A DNA stretch of 33,361 nucleotides from Desulfobacterales bacterium (GTDB lineage Bacteria > Desulfobacterota > Desulfobacteria > Desulfobacterales > UBA11574): NCBI GenBank assembly GCA_030145595.1, contig JAQYVG010000003.1, positions 1 to 33,361 on the forward strand, written 5' to 3'. The position numbers and the translations under genes were made by a program. The notes under the pieces are model-generated. The model did not search any database, was not told where the DNA came from, and saw only the letters and a program-made list of their open reading frames with translations. How positions within the stretch are numbered: the stretch's first letter is position 1; every line of letters begins with the position of its first letter. Shown in pieces: positions 1-8,390 of the stretch.

Positions 1-693
1 CAGTTTCTTTGGGACGAAGGCAACAAAAAGGTGGGCGTTCTGAGCTTAATGGACGGTATTCTGGGCGGTTCACCGGACAGCATGGCCTTTTATCCCCCCA
101 ATGAATATTACGCACCGGGGCAGATTTCGTGGCTGGAAAACGTTCTAAGCGCCATAGAAAACAAGCAAGAAAACAATGGGAAAATATTTATCTGCCTGCA
201 TGCACCCCCCATTAACGTTGCAAAACGGCCCAGCATTCCGGCTGATCATAATGAAGTCCTGCTTGTGAGAGAAAAAGTTAATGCCACCTTTGGAACCATA
301 AACCATTTCCTTAGCCAGTTTTTCCATCTTTGCCTGGGCAGAAAAGAAAAAGATGCGGCTTACTCCGGGCCGATTGTGGATATGGTTCTATGCGGGCATG
401 CTCACCAGGACATAGAGTTCAGAATCGACAGCAACATCCGTATCTATCACGGGAACTATTCCTCTAAGCCTGATGCAGCCCAAACGTTCGACAGCAATCG
501 GCCTTATATACTGCAAACGGCTGCATGCGGCCCGGCGGCGATGGAGATGGGTTTCAATAATCCACCCTACTACAGAACAATACACCTCGATTCCAACGGC
601 AACGTTACAAGATTTGGACGAGAAGATGGAATAATGCCAGGGATCTTATCTGTTGTTAAGGCCGAGTTTCTTCATTCTGGAACAAAAGGTTGA
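1..693 (+). CDS. Metallophosphoesterase (calcineurin-like), 3' part
   Basis: The frame is open from base 1, so the gene starts upstream of the window; the GTG at 31 lies inside the coding region. About 230 residues of the C-terminal half are visible. Two motifs typical of the calcineurin-like metallophosphoesterase fold are present: ICLHAPP, which matches the single-His metal-ligand motif, and VLCGHAHQD, which matches the GHxH motif. The N-terminal DxH and GDxxD motifs must lie outside the window. The substrate cannot be told from the sequence. The 3' end overlaps the convergent sigma-54 regulator gene by 48 bases, so there is no room for a conventional intergenic terminator. Fold assignment is solid; role is unknown. 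Confidence 0.8.
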   Translation, partial: QFLWDEGNKKVGVLSLMDGILGGSPDSMAFYPPNEYYAPGQISWLENVLSAIENKQENNGKIFICLHAPPINVAKRPSIPADHNEVLLVREKVNATFGTINHFLSQFFHLCLGRKEKDAAYSGPIVDMVLCGHAHQDIEFRIDSNIRIYHGNYSSKPDAAQTFDSNRPYILQTAACGPAAMEMGFNNPPYYRTIHLDSNGNVTRFGREDGIMPGILSVVKAEFLHSGTKG

Positions 694-2208
694 TCGATTT
701 ACCTTTGCAGCGTTGGCAGCACGCGTTATATTCCACCTGTTTTTATTAAGAAGATAGACAACATAATCTTTTTCAAGCTCTTTCCAGGAATAACCGGCAA
801 ATGGAGACTCGGCAGCAGACGCAGCAATGCTTTTATCTGCAGACATCGGTTCATCGGTAAGAGACGAGGTGTTGACGGCGCTGCTTTGTATAATTTCTTT
901 TTGCTTAAAATGATCCGGTATCTCACTTACACCCACAATGTCATTATCAATTGTGCTGAGAATATATTTGACAAAATTTTCAAGCTCCCGGATATTCCCT
1001 TCCCATTGATAGTCTTCAAAATACTGAAATGTTTTTTTCGATATTTTCTTCTGAGAAACTCCTAATTTGAGCGCTTCTTTCTTGAAAAAATAATTTAGCA
1101 GAAGCGGTATATCCTTCTTGCGTTCTCGCAATGGAGGGAGGTGGAGCGGCAGAACATTGATGCGATAGAACAAATCTTCTCTGAATTCTTTTTTGTTAAT
1201 CGCTTCGCTTAAATTTTTGTTGGTGGCAGATATAATTCTTATATTGATTTTGCTGGTCTTAGTCTCCCCGAGGGGTTTAATTTCACTGTTTTGAATAACT
1301 CTCAATATGCGCGCCTGAAGGTGTAATGACATGTCCCCAATTTCATCCAGAAAAACCGAGCCGCCGTCGGCGGCCTGCAATAGACCGGTCTTGTCCTGTA
1401 TTGCACCTGTAAAGGCGCCTTTTTTGTATCCGAAAAGCTCGCTTTCCAGCAGTGTGTCCGGGATGGCACTACAATTTTGCACAACAAACGGCTTGTCCTC
1501 ACGAGAACTGAGATTGTGCAATGCCGTTGCGATAAGATCCTTACCGGTTCCGCTTTCGCCGGTAATCAACACGGGAAAATCCGTTCGGGCGTAATCACGG
1601 ACCCTTTTCATTACATCAATAAAGGGTCGGCTTTGACCAATGATTTGGACCTTGCCCCGAATCTCTCCCAGGGTTTGCTCAAGTTCAAGATTTCTTTCAA
1701 GTTGCGCGGTACAGTACAGGGCGTTGCTCATGGCTATGGAGCCTATGTCGATAATGTTCTTGATGAGTTCGATGTATTTTTTATCAAGATCAAGACGCTT
1801 GTTGTCTTTGCTGGTGTCGATGAGCTGGACGACCCCGTAAACCTCTCCGTTTTTCAAAATTAACGGAAAAGCGGTAATCCAGGCGCTCTTTAATTTCATG
1901 TCCTTTTCAAACTCTTTATAATGACGGGGATCCATGCCGGCCTCGGCAACAGTCATCTCGGCGTTTTCCATTACCCAGCCGACGATGCTCGGCCGATCAG
2001 TACTGATACTGGCTCCTGTGATGATATCTATATCCGTAGGGCTTCCCAAAGATTCAACACACACGTATCTTTCTTCTTGCTTAACCCAGATAGATCCACG
2101 GTCCACGTTCTGGATCTTCAAAAGCAACCTCAGAAATCTTTTTTTCAGGCTTTCGGGATCAAGATCATCGAAGAGCACTTTGTAGAAATCCAAATTATCA
2201 ACACTCAT
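646..2208 (-). CDS. Sigma-54 enhancer-binding protein with GAF sensor
   Basis: A 520-residue transcription activator. An N-terminal GAF-type domain (about residues 20-165) is followed by a AAA+ domain with Walker A GESGTGKD, the sigma-54 contact loop GAFTGA and a Walker B segment ending in FLDEIGD. A Fis-type helix-turn-helix closes the protein (NITRAANAAKVNRSTF). No receiver domain is present, so activity is probably set by a small molecule or partner bound to the GAF domain. It is divergent from 2558-5854, and a good sigma-54 promoter (2404-2420) faces that operon, so the operon is its most likely target. That regulatory link is inferred from position. The 3' end overlaps the convergent phosphoesterase gene. 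Confidence 0.92.
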   Translation of the reverse strand: MSVDNLDFYKVLFDDLDPESLKKRFLRLLLKIQNVDRGSIWVKQEERYVCVESLGSPTDIDIITGASISTDRPSIVGWVMENAEMTVAEAGMDPRHYKEFEKDMKLKSAWITAFPLILKNGEVYGVVQLIDTSKDNKRLDLDKKYIELIKNIIDIGSIAMSNALYCTAQLERNLELEQTLGEIRGKVQIIGQSRPFIDVMKRVRDYARTDFPVLITGESGTGKDLIATALHNLSSREDKPFVVQNCSAIPDTLLESELFGYKKGAFTGAIQDKTGLLQAADGGSVFLDEIGDMSLHLQARILRVIQNSEIKPLGETKTSKINIRIISATNKNLSEAINKKEFREDLFYRINVLPLHLPPLRERKKDIPLLLNYFFKKEALKLGVSQKKISKKTFQYFEDYQWEGNIRELENFVKYILSTIDNDIVGVSEIPDHFKQKEIIQSSAVNTSSLTDEPMSADKSIAASAAESPFAGYSWKELEKDYVVYLLNKNRWNITRAANAAKVNRSTFCSRMKKLGLNNR

Positions 2209-2403
2209 ACAGCCATCCTTTAATTATAAAATCGCAACAAGATTTTATAATAGTGGCACCTTTTCCTTAAATTGTCGACATATCATCAATCTGACCATAT
2301 GCAATAGCACCGGAAGTGGCTAAATACAAGCAAGAAATATGGCCATGCTGTTTTGTTGATGTGATATCAAGTGGTTGAGCTGAAAACCCCATCTCTTGGC
2401 TTG

Positions 2404-2420
2404 TTGGCACAATGCTTGCT
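2404..2420 (+). promoter_or_regulatory. Sigma-54 (-24/-12) promoter
   Basis: The sequence TTGGCACAATGCTTGCT matches the consensus TTGGCACG-N4-TTGCW, with GG and GC separated by exactly 10 bases. The predicted start is near 2431, about 127 bases before the small ORF at 2558. The region 2209-2557 holds no other gene. A TTGAT/ATCAA inverted repeat near 2355-2370 is the only enhancer-site candidate seen, and it is weak. Confidence 0.75.
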
Positions 2421-2557
2421 ACATTAATATAGCAAAAATCATCTCGAATTAAAGTGTATCTCTAACCAAAACGGAACTGGCCTCCTCTCTATAAATGAAG
2501 AGCTTCCCGGAAGGGAAAAACCATTCAATCTTCTGAAAAATTTTCAAGGAGGATACC

Positions 2558-2761
2558 ATGAAACCTCATCGCAACCTTACAGACAGGCGAAGCGGTAGGG
2601 ACCGTAGGTTTCGCGACGCTGCAATACCATCCCCGGACAGAAGAAATGGCATATGCAGGCGCAAGTCTCCCCGGCCCCAAAAACATTTGCACTTTGGCCA
2701 ATCCAATTGCCGCTATACTGCCATTAAAGTTCAAAATTCAAGATACATGCCTTGGATCTGA
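2558..2761 (+). CDS. Small Arg-rich protein, unknown function
   Basis: A 67-codon ORF with an excellent ribosome binding site, AAGGAGG at 2546-2552, placed 5 bases before ATG. The first half is built from repeated RR motifs (DRRSGRDRR, then PDRRNGICRR). I recall similar RRSGxDRR small proteins as frequent in delta-proteobacteria, but no function is known to me. It is the first ORF behind the sigma-54 promoter at 2404-2420 and lies 33 bases before the cyclase-like gene. The C-terminal half (after about residue 38) has no clear pattern. It could instead be a leader peptide for the downstream genes. Confidence 0.55.
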   Translation: MKPHRNLTDRRSGRDRRFRDAAIPSPDRRNGICRRKSPRPQKHLHFGQSNCRYTAIKVQNSRYMPWI

Positions 2762-2794
2762 AAATATCAGACTTTATAGTGCCGGGTGTTTAGC

Positions 2795-4159
2795 ATGGAA
2801 GAAAATTCACAAAAACAAATCAAGGGAATGGTAGATCAGGTGGAATTGATCGACAATCGAATGCAACGTCAGTTGGAAAGCATGGCTGTTTTAGATCAAC
2901 AATACATAGCTGAAAGATGCATTGGCCGACGAAAAGAAGACGGGCTGGTTAGAGATAAGATTGACCAGTACGATCAGTTTTTCAATGTGGGCCGGACAAT
3001 CACTTCAGAAATGAACATGGACGTTTTGTTCGATGTAATTATGGATCAAACCAACCAGATCATGAGCACTCAAAGAAGTACTGTATTTCTGTACGACGAA
3101 ACACCCCAAGAGCTATGGTCTCTCGTAGCAACCTCTATGAAAAAAAATGAAATCCGTATACCAGCGGATCACGGGGTGGCCGGGTGGGTCTTTCAAAGCA
3201 GCCATCCATTGCTCCTCAATGATGCCTACAATGACCCCCGATTCTATTCCGGGGTAGACAAGGCGACCGGTTTTCGAACTAAAAACATTCTCTGCGTTCC
3301 TCTCATTAACCGCAAAGGCCAAAGTATTGGGGTTATTCAAGTTATTAACAAGAATTTGGGAAATTTTACGGATGCAGACAGAAAATTGCTCACATCCATA
3401 TCTCACTACGTGGCCATTGCACTGGAGAATTCGAAGCTCTACGAAGAAGTGAAAAGCTATTCAGAAGAGCTGAAGTCCACCCTCATACGCATCGAAACTA
3501 TCGAGAAAGTTAAGAGCCAATTGATGAAGTTTGTGCCGTCTTGCGTCGCCAAGCTGGCAGAGCACAATTCAGATGAACTGGCAGGCAAAAAGATTCCTAT
3601 GGATGTAACCATACTATTCATTGATATTCAAGGTTTCTCCAAAATCACGGAAGAATTCGACCAAACATTGGTCAACGATATGGTAGAGTCCCATTTTTCC
3701 AGTTATCTCGAGTGCATAAATCGGCATGGCGGAGAAGTAAACGAGACTTCGGGCGATGGGTTAATGGTTATCTTCAAGGATGGTTCTTTGGAATCTCATG
3801 CCCGGCAAGCTGTTGCCGCCGGATTGGAAATTGTATTTGAGAACTGTCGGTTGAATTACGAGCGTTTATATCCTTGGGGCGAGGTGAAGCTGCATTTAGG
3901 AGTCAATTCCGGGGGAGCGTGGGTCGGATCAACCAAAATGAAAAGTTTCACCGGCGAGCGTTGGACTTATACTGCTTCAGGATTAGTTACAATTTTGGCG
4001 GCTCGAATTGCTGCTCTTTCTCGTGCGAGTCAACTTTTTGTTGGCCTAGAGACATTTAAATGCATTGAATATGATTCCGATTATGAATTCATAGGGCTCC
4101 AAGAAGTTAAAAACGTCAAAAAACCGATTCCTGTTTATTGGGTGAAGCATTTGAAGTAA
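2795..4159 (+). CDS. GAF domain plus class III nucleotidyl cyclase-like protein
   Basis: About 454 residues: a GAF domain (about 55-200), a linker with coiled-coil character, and a class III cyclase catalytic domain (about 260-450). Both metal-binding Asp residues are present (FIDIQGFS and SGDGLMVIF). In the substrate-binding segment VNETSGDG the adenine-selecting Lys of adenylate cyclases is replaced by Glu, the residue guanylate cyclases carry there. In YTASGLVTILAARI the transition-state Asn of the usual VNxAxR motif is Ile, while the Arg is kept. Activity is therefore doubtful and specificity unclear. GTG at 2786 is an alternative start; ATG at 2795 is preferred but neither has a strong Shine-Dalgarno. 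Probably in one transcript with the next gene, which starts 6 bases after its stop. Confidence 0.85.
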   Translation: MEENSQKQIKGMVDQVELIDNRMQRQLESMAVLDQQYIAERCIGRRKEDGLVRDKIDQYDQFFNVGRTITSEMNMDVLFDVIMDQTNQIMSTQRSTVFLYDETPQELWSLVATSMKKNEIRIPADHGVAGWVFQSSHPLLLNDAYNDPRFYSGVDKATGFRTKNILCVPLINRKGQSIGVIQVINKNLGNFTDADRKLLTSISHYVAIALENSKLYEEVKSYSEELKSTLIRIETIEKVKSQLMKFVPSCVAKLAEHNSDELAGKKIPMDVTILFIDIQGFSKITEEFDQTLVNDMVESHFSSYLECINRHGGEVNETSGDGLMVIFKDGSLESHARQAVAAGLEIVFENCRLNYERLYPWGEVKLHLGVNSGGAWVGSTKMKSFTGERWTYTASGLVTILAARIAALSRASQLFVGLETFKCIEYDSDYEFIGLQEVKNVKKPIPVYWVKHLK

Positions 4160-4165
4160 ATACCG

Positions 4166-5854
4166 GTGGCTAAATATTCATCCCGCAACCCACCTTGCAC
4201 AAGCAGTCTTGGTGATTTTGGACCCATCGAAAAAAATGAACGATTAAAGCAAATGAAGAGACGAAATCTACCGAAAATACTTGTTACCGGTGCATCCGGG
4301 ATCATTGGTCGGAACATTATAAAAGACCTCTGCGAATACTGTCGCATATACGCTCTGGCAAGACGAACCCAGCAGGATGCCGGTGTTTTGGCGCACAAAA
4401 ATATTAAATGGATCCAGGTGGATATCGCCTGTGAATTGAACTTGGCAAAGGTTGTCAAAAACATCAAAAAAGAAGGCGGCGTTGATTTCGTCATCCACCT
4501 TGCGGCGTATTACGATTTTGGCAACGTACCTCATCCAGAATATGAGCGGACCAATGTCACAGGTACCCGCTTAATGTTGGAGCATTCCAAGGAACTGGGG
4601 ATCAAGCGCTTTATTTACTCCAGTTCCATCGCGGCCTGCAATTTCCCCGCGGCCGGAGAATCCGTTAATGAACGTACATCCCTGGATGCAGATTTTCCTT
4701 ATGCCCGTGTCAAAAAAGAATGCGAGCAAATGCTGAAAAAATACTCTGAAAACTTTCCCTGTTCCTCTCTCCGGCTTGCAGCCGTATATACCGATTGGTG
4801 CGAGTTCGGTCCTCTCTATATGTTACTGAAAACATGGCTCTCCTCCTCGTTGAGATCACGAATTTTAGGCGGCAAGGGAGAAGCGGCCATACCATATGTG
4901 CATGTCAACTGTGTTTCCAGAGCGATCTCAATTGTCCTTGACAAAACAGATCGGCTGCCGCGATTCGATATCTACGTAATCAGCCCCGACAGCTCCACCT
5001 CTCACCAGGAGCTTTACGACCTGGCCACCAGGCTTTATTGCGGGGAAATTAAGCACCCCATTTTTATACCGAAGTGGCTTGCTAAAATATGCGTTTATAT
5101 TTGTGATTTGCTGGGCAGGCTCATCGGGAAAAGGCCATTTGTGAGGCCCTGGATGATGAAATACATTGATTTGCAATTAAACACAGAATCAGATTATACT
5201 CGAAAAACCCTTGGGTGGGAGATCCCGCAACGGATGAACATTTTGCACCGATTGTTGTTGCTTATTGATAATTTGAAAAACTCTCCGCTTCAATGGCATC
5301 AAATGAACAAGGCCGCTCTGGAAAAAACACGTCTGGAAAGACCGAATCTGATCCTTGCCGAATTGATGCAGAGCATGCAGAAAGAAATAACCGATCGGTC
5401 ACTGCAGAACCTGATCTCCCCTGGTTATACGAACAAACCGAAACATTACTATGATCTTCAGAGTCCCAACAAAGTAAAGTGGTATATAGAGCTGGTTTAT
5501 AACCTTTTAATCGCATCCGTTCGCAACAGCGACCGGTACCCGCTGGTAAATTATGCCCGGTCTTTGGCCAATATCAAAAGTCAGGAAGGCTTTGATGCTG
5601 CTGAAGTCTGCCTGATGTTGAATGTAATTGCAAACAATCTCCGTTCAGCCCTCCTGGCACGCCCCGAAACTAAAGGGATGGAATTGCTCATCCACGACTG
5701 GATCTCTTTAGCCATACAACTGGCCATAGATGAAGTCGAAAATTCATTTGAACGCGTTTTCCCTTTAAAGACGGCAGAAAGAGGTGCGAGGGTGCTGGAA
5801 ATTTATAATCAAGGATATAAAGATTCGACAACCGCTTTTTGTTATATGATTTGA
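4166..5854 (+). CDS. NAD-dependent epimerase/dehydratase (extended SDR) with extra C-terminal domain
   Basis: A 562-residue protein. The Rossmann nucleotide-binding motif VTGASGIIG (after about residue 38), an SSSIAA segment and a downstream YARVKKE (YxxxK) active-site motif place the first 350 residues in the extended short-chain dehydrogenase family. Such enzymes act on nucleotide sugars, sterol-type ketones or similar substrates; which one cannot be told here. Residues about 370-562 form an additional, apparently helical domain outside the SDR core. Its helical pattern loosely recalls RsbRD-type N-terminal sensory domains, but this is a weak impression. The start is uncertain: GTG at 4166 sits 6 bases after the cyclase stop, while ATG at 4253 (residue 30) would begin just before the Rossmann fold. 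Confidence 0.8.
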   Translation: MAKYSSRNPPCTSSLGDFGPIEKNERLKQMKRRNLPKILVTGASGIIGRNIIKDLCEYCRIYALARRTQQDAGVLAHKNIKWIQVDIACELNLAKVVKNIKKEGGVDFVIHLAAYYDFGNVPHPEYERTNVTGTRLMLEHSKELGIKRFIYSSSIAACNFPAAGESVNERTSLDADFPYARVKKECEQMLKKYSENFPCSSLRLAAVYTDWCEFGPLYMLLKTWLSSSLRSRILGGKGEAAIPYVHVNCVSRAISIVLDKTDRLPRFDIYVISPDSSTSHQELYDLATRLYCGEIKHPIFIPKWLAKICVYICDLLGRLIGKRPFVRPWMMKYIDLQLNTESDYTRKTLGWEIPQRMNILHRLLLLIDNLKNSPLQWHQMNKAALEKTRLERPNLILAELMQSMQKEITDRSLQNLISPGYTNKPKHYYDLQSPNKVKWYIELVYNLLIASVRNSDRYPLVNYARSLANIKSQEGFDAAEVCLMLNVIANNLRSALLARPETKGMELLIHDWISLAIQLAIDEVENSFERVFPLKTAERGARVLEIYNQGYKDSTTAFCYMI

Positions 5855-5996
5855 TGATAGCGTAGGTGAATACTTGCTTGGCATCCAGGCTGTTCGGTAG
5901 ACCGCCGACAGCTCGTAGGTGCGATAGGCAACTGCAAAGAACATTTTTAATATTTGATATTTGTGCTATGATAAGGATAAAATAAAAATTACAGGG

Positions 5997-6104
5997 ATGT
6001 ATAGAATTGAGTTCGCCAAAAAGGCAGCTAAGTTTTATCAACGGATTGACACCATTACCGGCCGACGTCTTAACCACATTTTTGAAAGATTGTCGGATTA
6101 TTAG
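5997..6104 (+). pseudogene. Truncated RelE/ParE-type toxin relic
   Basis: A 35-codon ORF beginning MYRIEFAKKAAKFY and ending at TAG. The opening strand-helix pattern resembles the first third of RelE/ParE family toxins, which are normally 85-100 residues. No continuation was found before the antitoxin gene at 6134, so if the resemblance is real this is a decayed toxin. It lies 29 bases upstream of an antitoxin gene. It is too short for firm assignment and could instead be a chance ORF. Confidence 0.35.
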
Positions 6105-6133
6105 AAATATTATAATAATGTTAGGAGCTTTCA

Positions 6134-6358
6134 ATGCAAAATATTGATATTAACCAAGCCAAAAAACGTTTGTCTGAACTTGTCGAGAAGACTATCAGCG
6201 GGGATGAAATCATCATTACTAAAGCCGGGCAACCGATTGCCAAACTTATTGGTATCCCCAAACGAGACAAAAAGCGTCAGTTTGGCACGGCAAAGGGTCT
6301 CATTAAAATATCCGATGATTTTGATAAACCGCTTGAAGACTTTCAGGGTTATATGTGA
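6134..6358 (+). CDS. Phd/YefM-type antitoxin
   Basis: A 74-residue protein preceded by an AGGAGC ribosome binding site 7 bases before ATG. The N-terminus follows the Phd/YefM pattern: a short strand, then INQAKKRLSELVEK, then the hairpin segment EIIITKAGQPIAKLI. The C-terminal 30 residues would bind and block the toxin. The stop overlaps the toxin start by one base (TGATG), so the pair is translationally coupled. Such antitoxins usually autorepress the operon with their toxin. The family call is strong; the target is the adjacent PIN-domain gene by position. Confidence 0.88.
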   Translation: MQNIDINQAKKRLSELVEKTISGDEIIITKAGQPIAKLIGIPKRDKKRQFGTAKGLIKISDDFDKPLEDFQGYM

Positions 6359-6744
6359 TGCGGGCATTGCTTGATACGGGCACTTTCCTATGGTTTATTG
6401 CTGATAGTGATCGGCTGAGCATTAATGCACGTAACTACATCGCAGATTTGGAAAATGAACTTATCTTGAGTGTTGCAAGTCTATGGGAGATCGCTATCAA
6501 ATCGAGTCTTGGAAAGCTTGAGTTGCTACGTCCCTTTGATCAGCTTATACCGGAACAGCTTGAAATAAATGCGGTCGATATTTTGCCGATAGAACTAAAA
6601 CATCTTTCAAGTGTAATCAAACTGCCATTTCATCATCGAGATCCCTTTGACCGTTTAATAATTGCCCAAAGCATTACGGAAGATATGCCCGTGATAAGTG
6701 GTGATAAAGCATTTCAAATGTATCCAATTGAAGCTATATGGTAA
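6358..6744 (+). CDS. VapC-type PIN-domain toxin
   Basis: A 128-residue PIN-domain ribonuclease. The acidic catalytic residues are in place: D6 (LLDTGTF), E44 (SLWEIAIKS), the D95/D98 pair in HRDPFDRLIIAQ, and D116 (VISGD). Length is normal for the family and the protein appears intact. VapC enzymes cleave specific tRNAs or rRNA when freed from antitoxin; the exact target is not predictable. ATG at 6358 overlaps the antitoxin stop by one base. A GTG at 6355 is a less likely start. Next to a transposase and a possible relic toxin, this pair belongs to a mobile or accessory patch. Confidence 0.88.
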   Translation: MRALLDTGTFLWFIADSDRLSINARNYIADLENELILSVASLWEIAIKSSLGKLELLRPFDQLIPEQLEINAVDILPIELKHLSSVIKLPFHHRDPFDRLIIAQSITEDMPVISGDKAFQMYPIEAIW

Positions 6745-6989
6745 TGCTCAAATTGCCCTCTGAGAAATAGTCTTAAACAAAGTCGGTCTGCATCCCCCCG
6801 ACAAATCGGAACAGACAGAGTTCCAGTTCACTGAATGCGACCCGGAGTTTATCCCGCCGTAGGGCGCCGCTGCCTGCTGAGTTCTTCCAACCTTAAAACA
6901 AACGCGAAACCCCAACCCAGATAAAGCGACCGCATGCTCTTATTGCTTTTCATTTCTTTTTATCTCCACATTGTGTATGTGCTTCCGTT

Positions 6990-8069
6990 ATGGAAAACAC
7001 GATCACAAGCTCAGCGGAACCTCTCTTGACACAAATTCGGCAACTGTTCCGAAACGATCTGGCACTGGAAAACGATTTTCTCAGGCAGGAAAACAGGATT
7101 CTCAGAAGCAAACTTGGTAAACGCGTGCCTTTGACAGATAAAGACCGAAGAGTGCTGGTAAAGTATGGCTTGCGGATTAAGGAACGTCTGGCCGATGTTA
7201 TCAGCATTGTCAAACCGGAGACTCTGCTTGCGTGGCACAGGAGGATTATACAGAAAAAATGGACTTATAGTAAAAAATCAAATCAACCGGGACGACCTCG
7301 AACGAATAAACAGACCGAGGAGCTTGTCGTCAAACTGGCTGAGGAAAACACTTGGGGTTATCGACGCATCGAAGGTGAATTGAAAAAACTTGGACATCAT
7401 GTTTGTCCGGGCACGGTTCGAAATATCCTGCAAAAACATGGACTGTCCCCGACTCCCGGACGAAAAAGCATGTCCTGGAAAAAATTTATACAGTCTCACA
7501 TGGATGTCTTGTGGGCTGGAGACTTTTTTACAGAAGAAGTTTGGACAATGAAAGGGCTTGTGACGTATTATACCCTGTTTTTCATACATCTTGGTTCACG
7601 GAGAGTGCATATTGCAGGCTGTACGCCAAATCCAAACTATGTGTGGACTTCACAGCAGGCCAGAAACTTTTCCATGCTGCTGGATGAGATCCCGGAAAGA
7701 TGCCGCTACATCATCCATGACAGAGATAACAGCTTTCTGCCATTTGATTTTGTTGTCAAATCCGAAGGAATCAAAATCGTTAAGATACCCCCGCAGGCAC
7801 CCATGTGTAATGCCTTTGCGGAAAGATTCGTGCGTGAGGCAAGAGAGACGCTTAACAACATTATCCCGCTTGGTGAAAATCATTTCCGTCATGTGCTTAG
7901 ATGTATTGAACTGCATCACAACAGGGAAAGACCTCATCAAGGCATTGGAAATGTCATTCCGTTACATTTTGTTTACCCCGAAGAGCCTGCAGATTCAAAA
8001 AGCGTTCACTGCCGTTCTTCGCTTGGTGGTCTGATGAATCATTACTATATCGATAAAAAAGCTGCGTAA
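6990..8069 (+). mobile_element. DDE (integrase-core) transposase
   Basis: A 359-residue protein with a helix-turn-helix N-terminal half (segments GRPRTNKQ and NTWGYRRIEGELKKLG) and a retroviral-integrase-type catalytic core. The DDE triad is readable: D in LWAGDFFTE, D in IIHDRDNSF, and E in NAFAERFVREARE. The PHQGIGNVIP segment near the C-terminus is also typical of the group. It appears full length. The closest insertion-sequence groups are IS481/IS3-like, but I cannot fix the family. I could not find convincing terminal inverted repeats or target-site duplications in 6745-6989 or 8070-8280, so the element ends are not assigned. No clear ribosome binding site precedes ATG 6990. Confidence 0.85.
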
Positions 8070-8390
8070 TATCAGATCGGCCTATTCTTGATTCATAGGG
8101 AAGCTCTGTCCGGTCTTTTCCATATGGTGACATCTGCACCTTTGCATCTAACCATCCAAATCAACGGTCTATTCTCACCTTGTATCCCAGAAACGTACAG
8201 GAAATCCACCAATCATCTAGCGTAATCATTCTCAATTCCGGTCAGTTGTGTCCAGATGAGTTTTTGAACACTACAAGTTTCACGGTTATCACAAAATCAT
8301 CACCAATACAGATATCATAATTTTGTTTAATATGATTTTGCTGTTACTGACAGTAGAATGGGATTGGAGTGTTGGTTGGACTTGCACGCC
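8070..8390. other. Intergenic region, no gene seen
   Basis: About 320 bases between the transposase stop and the convergent Gate-domain gene. It probably contains the right end of the insertion element, but no inverted-repeat end was recognised. No T-run hairpin terminator was found. The stretch from about 8280 to 8350 is AT-rich. Confidence 0.5.

Noticed and set aside
2240..2270. A second sigma-54 promoter at TGGCACCTTTTCC
   Set aside because: The -24 box matches but there is no GC at the required 10-base distance.
6745..8280. Terminal inverted repeats of the insertion element
   Set aside because: Comparing both flanks gave only short, imperfect matches such as GGAACAGACAGAG versus CCGGACAGAG. 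Not enough to set ends.
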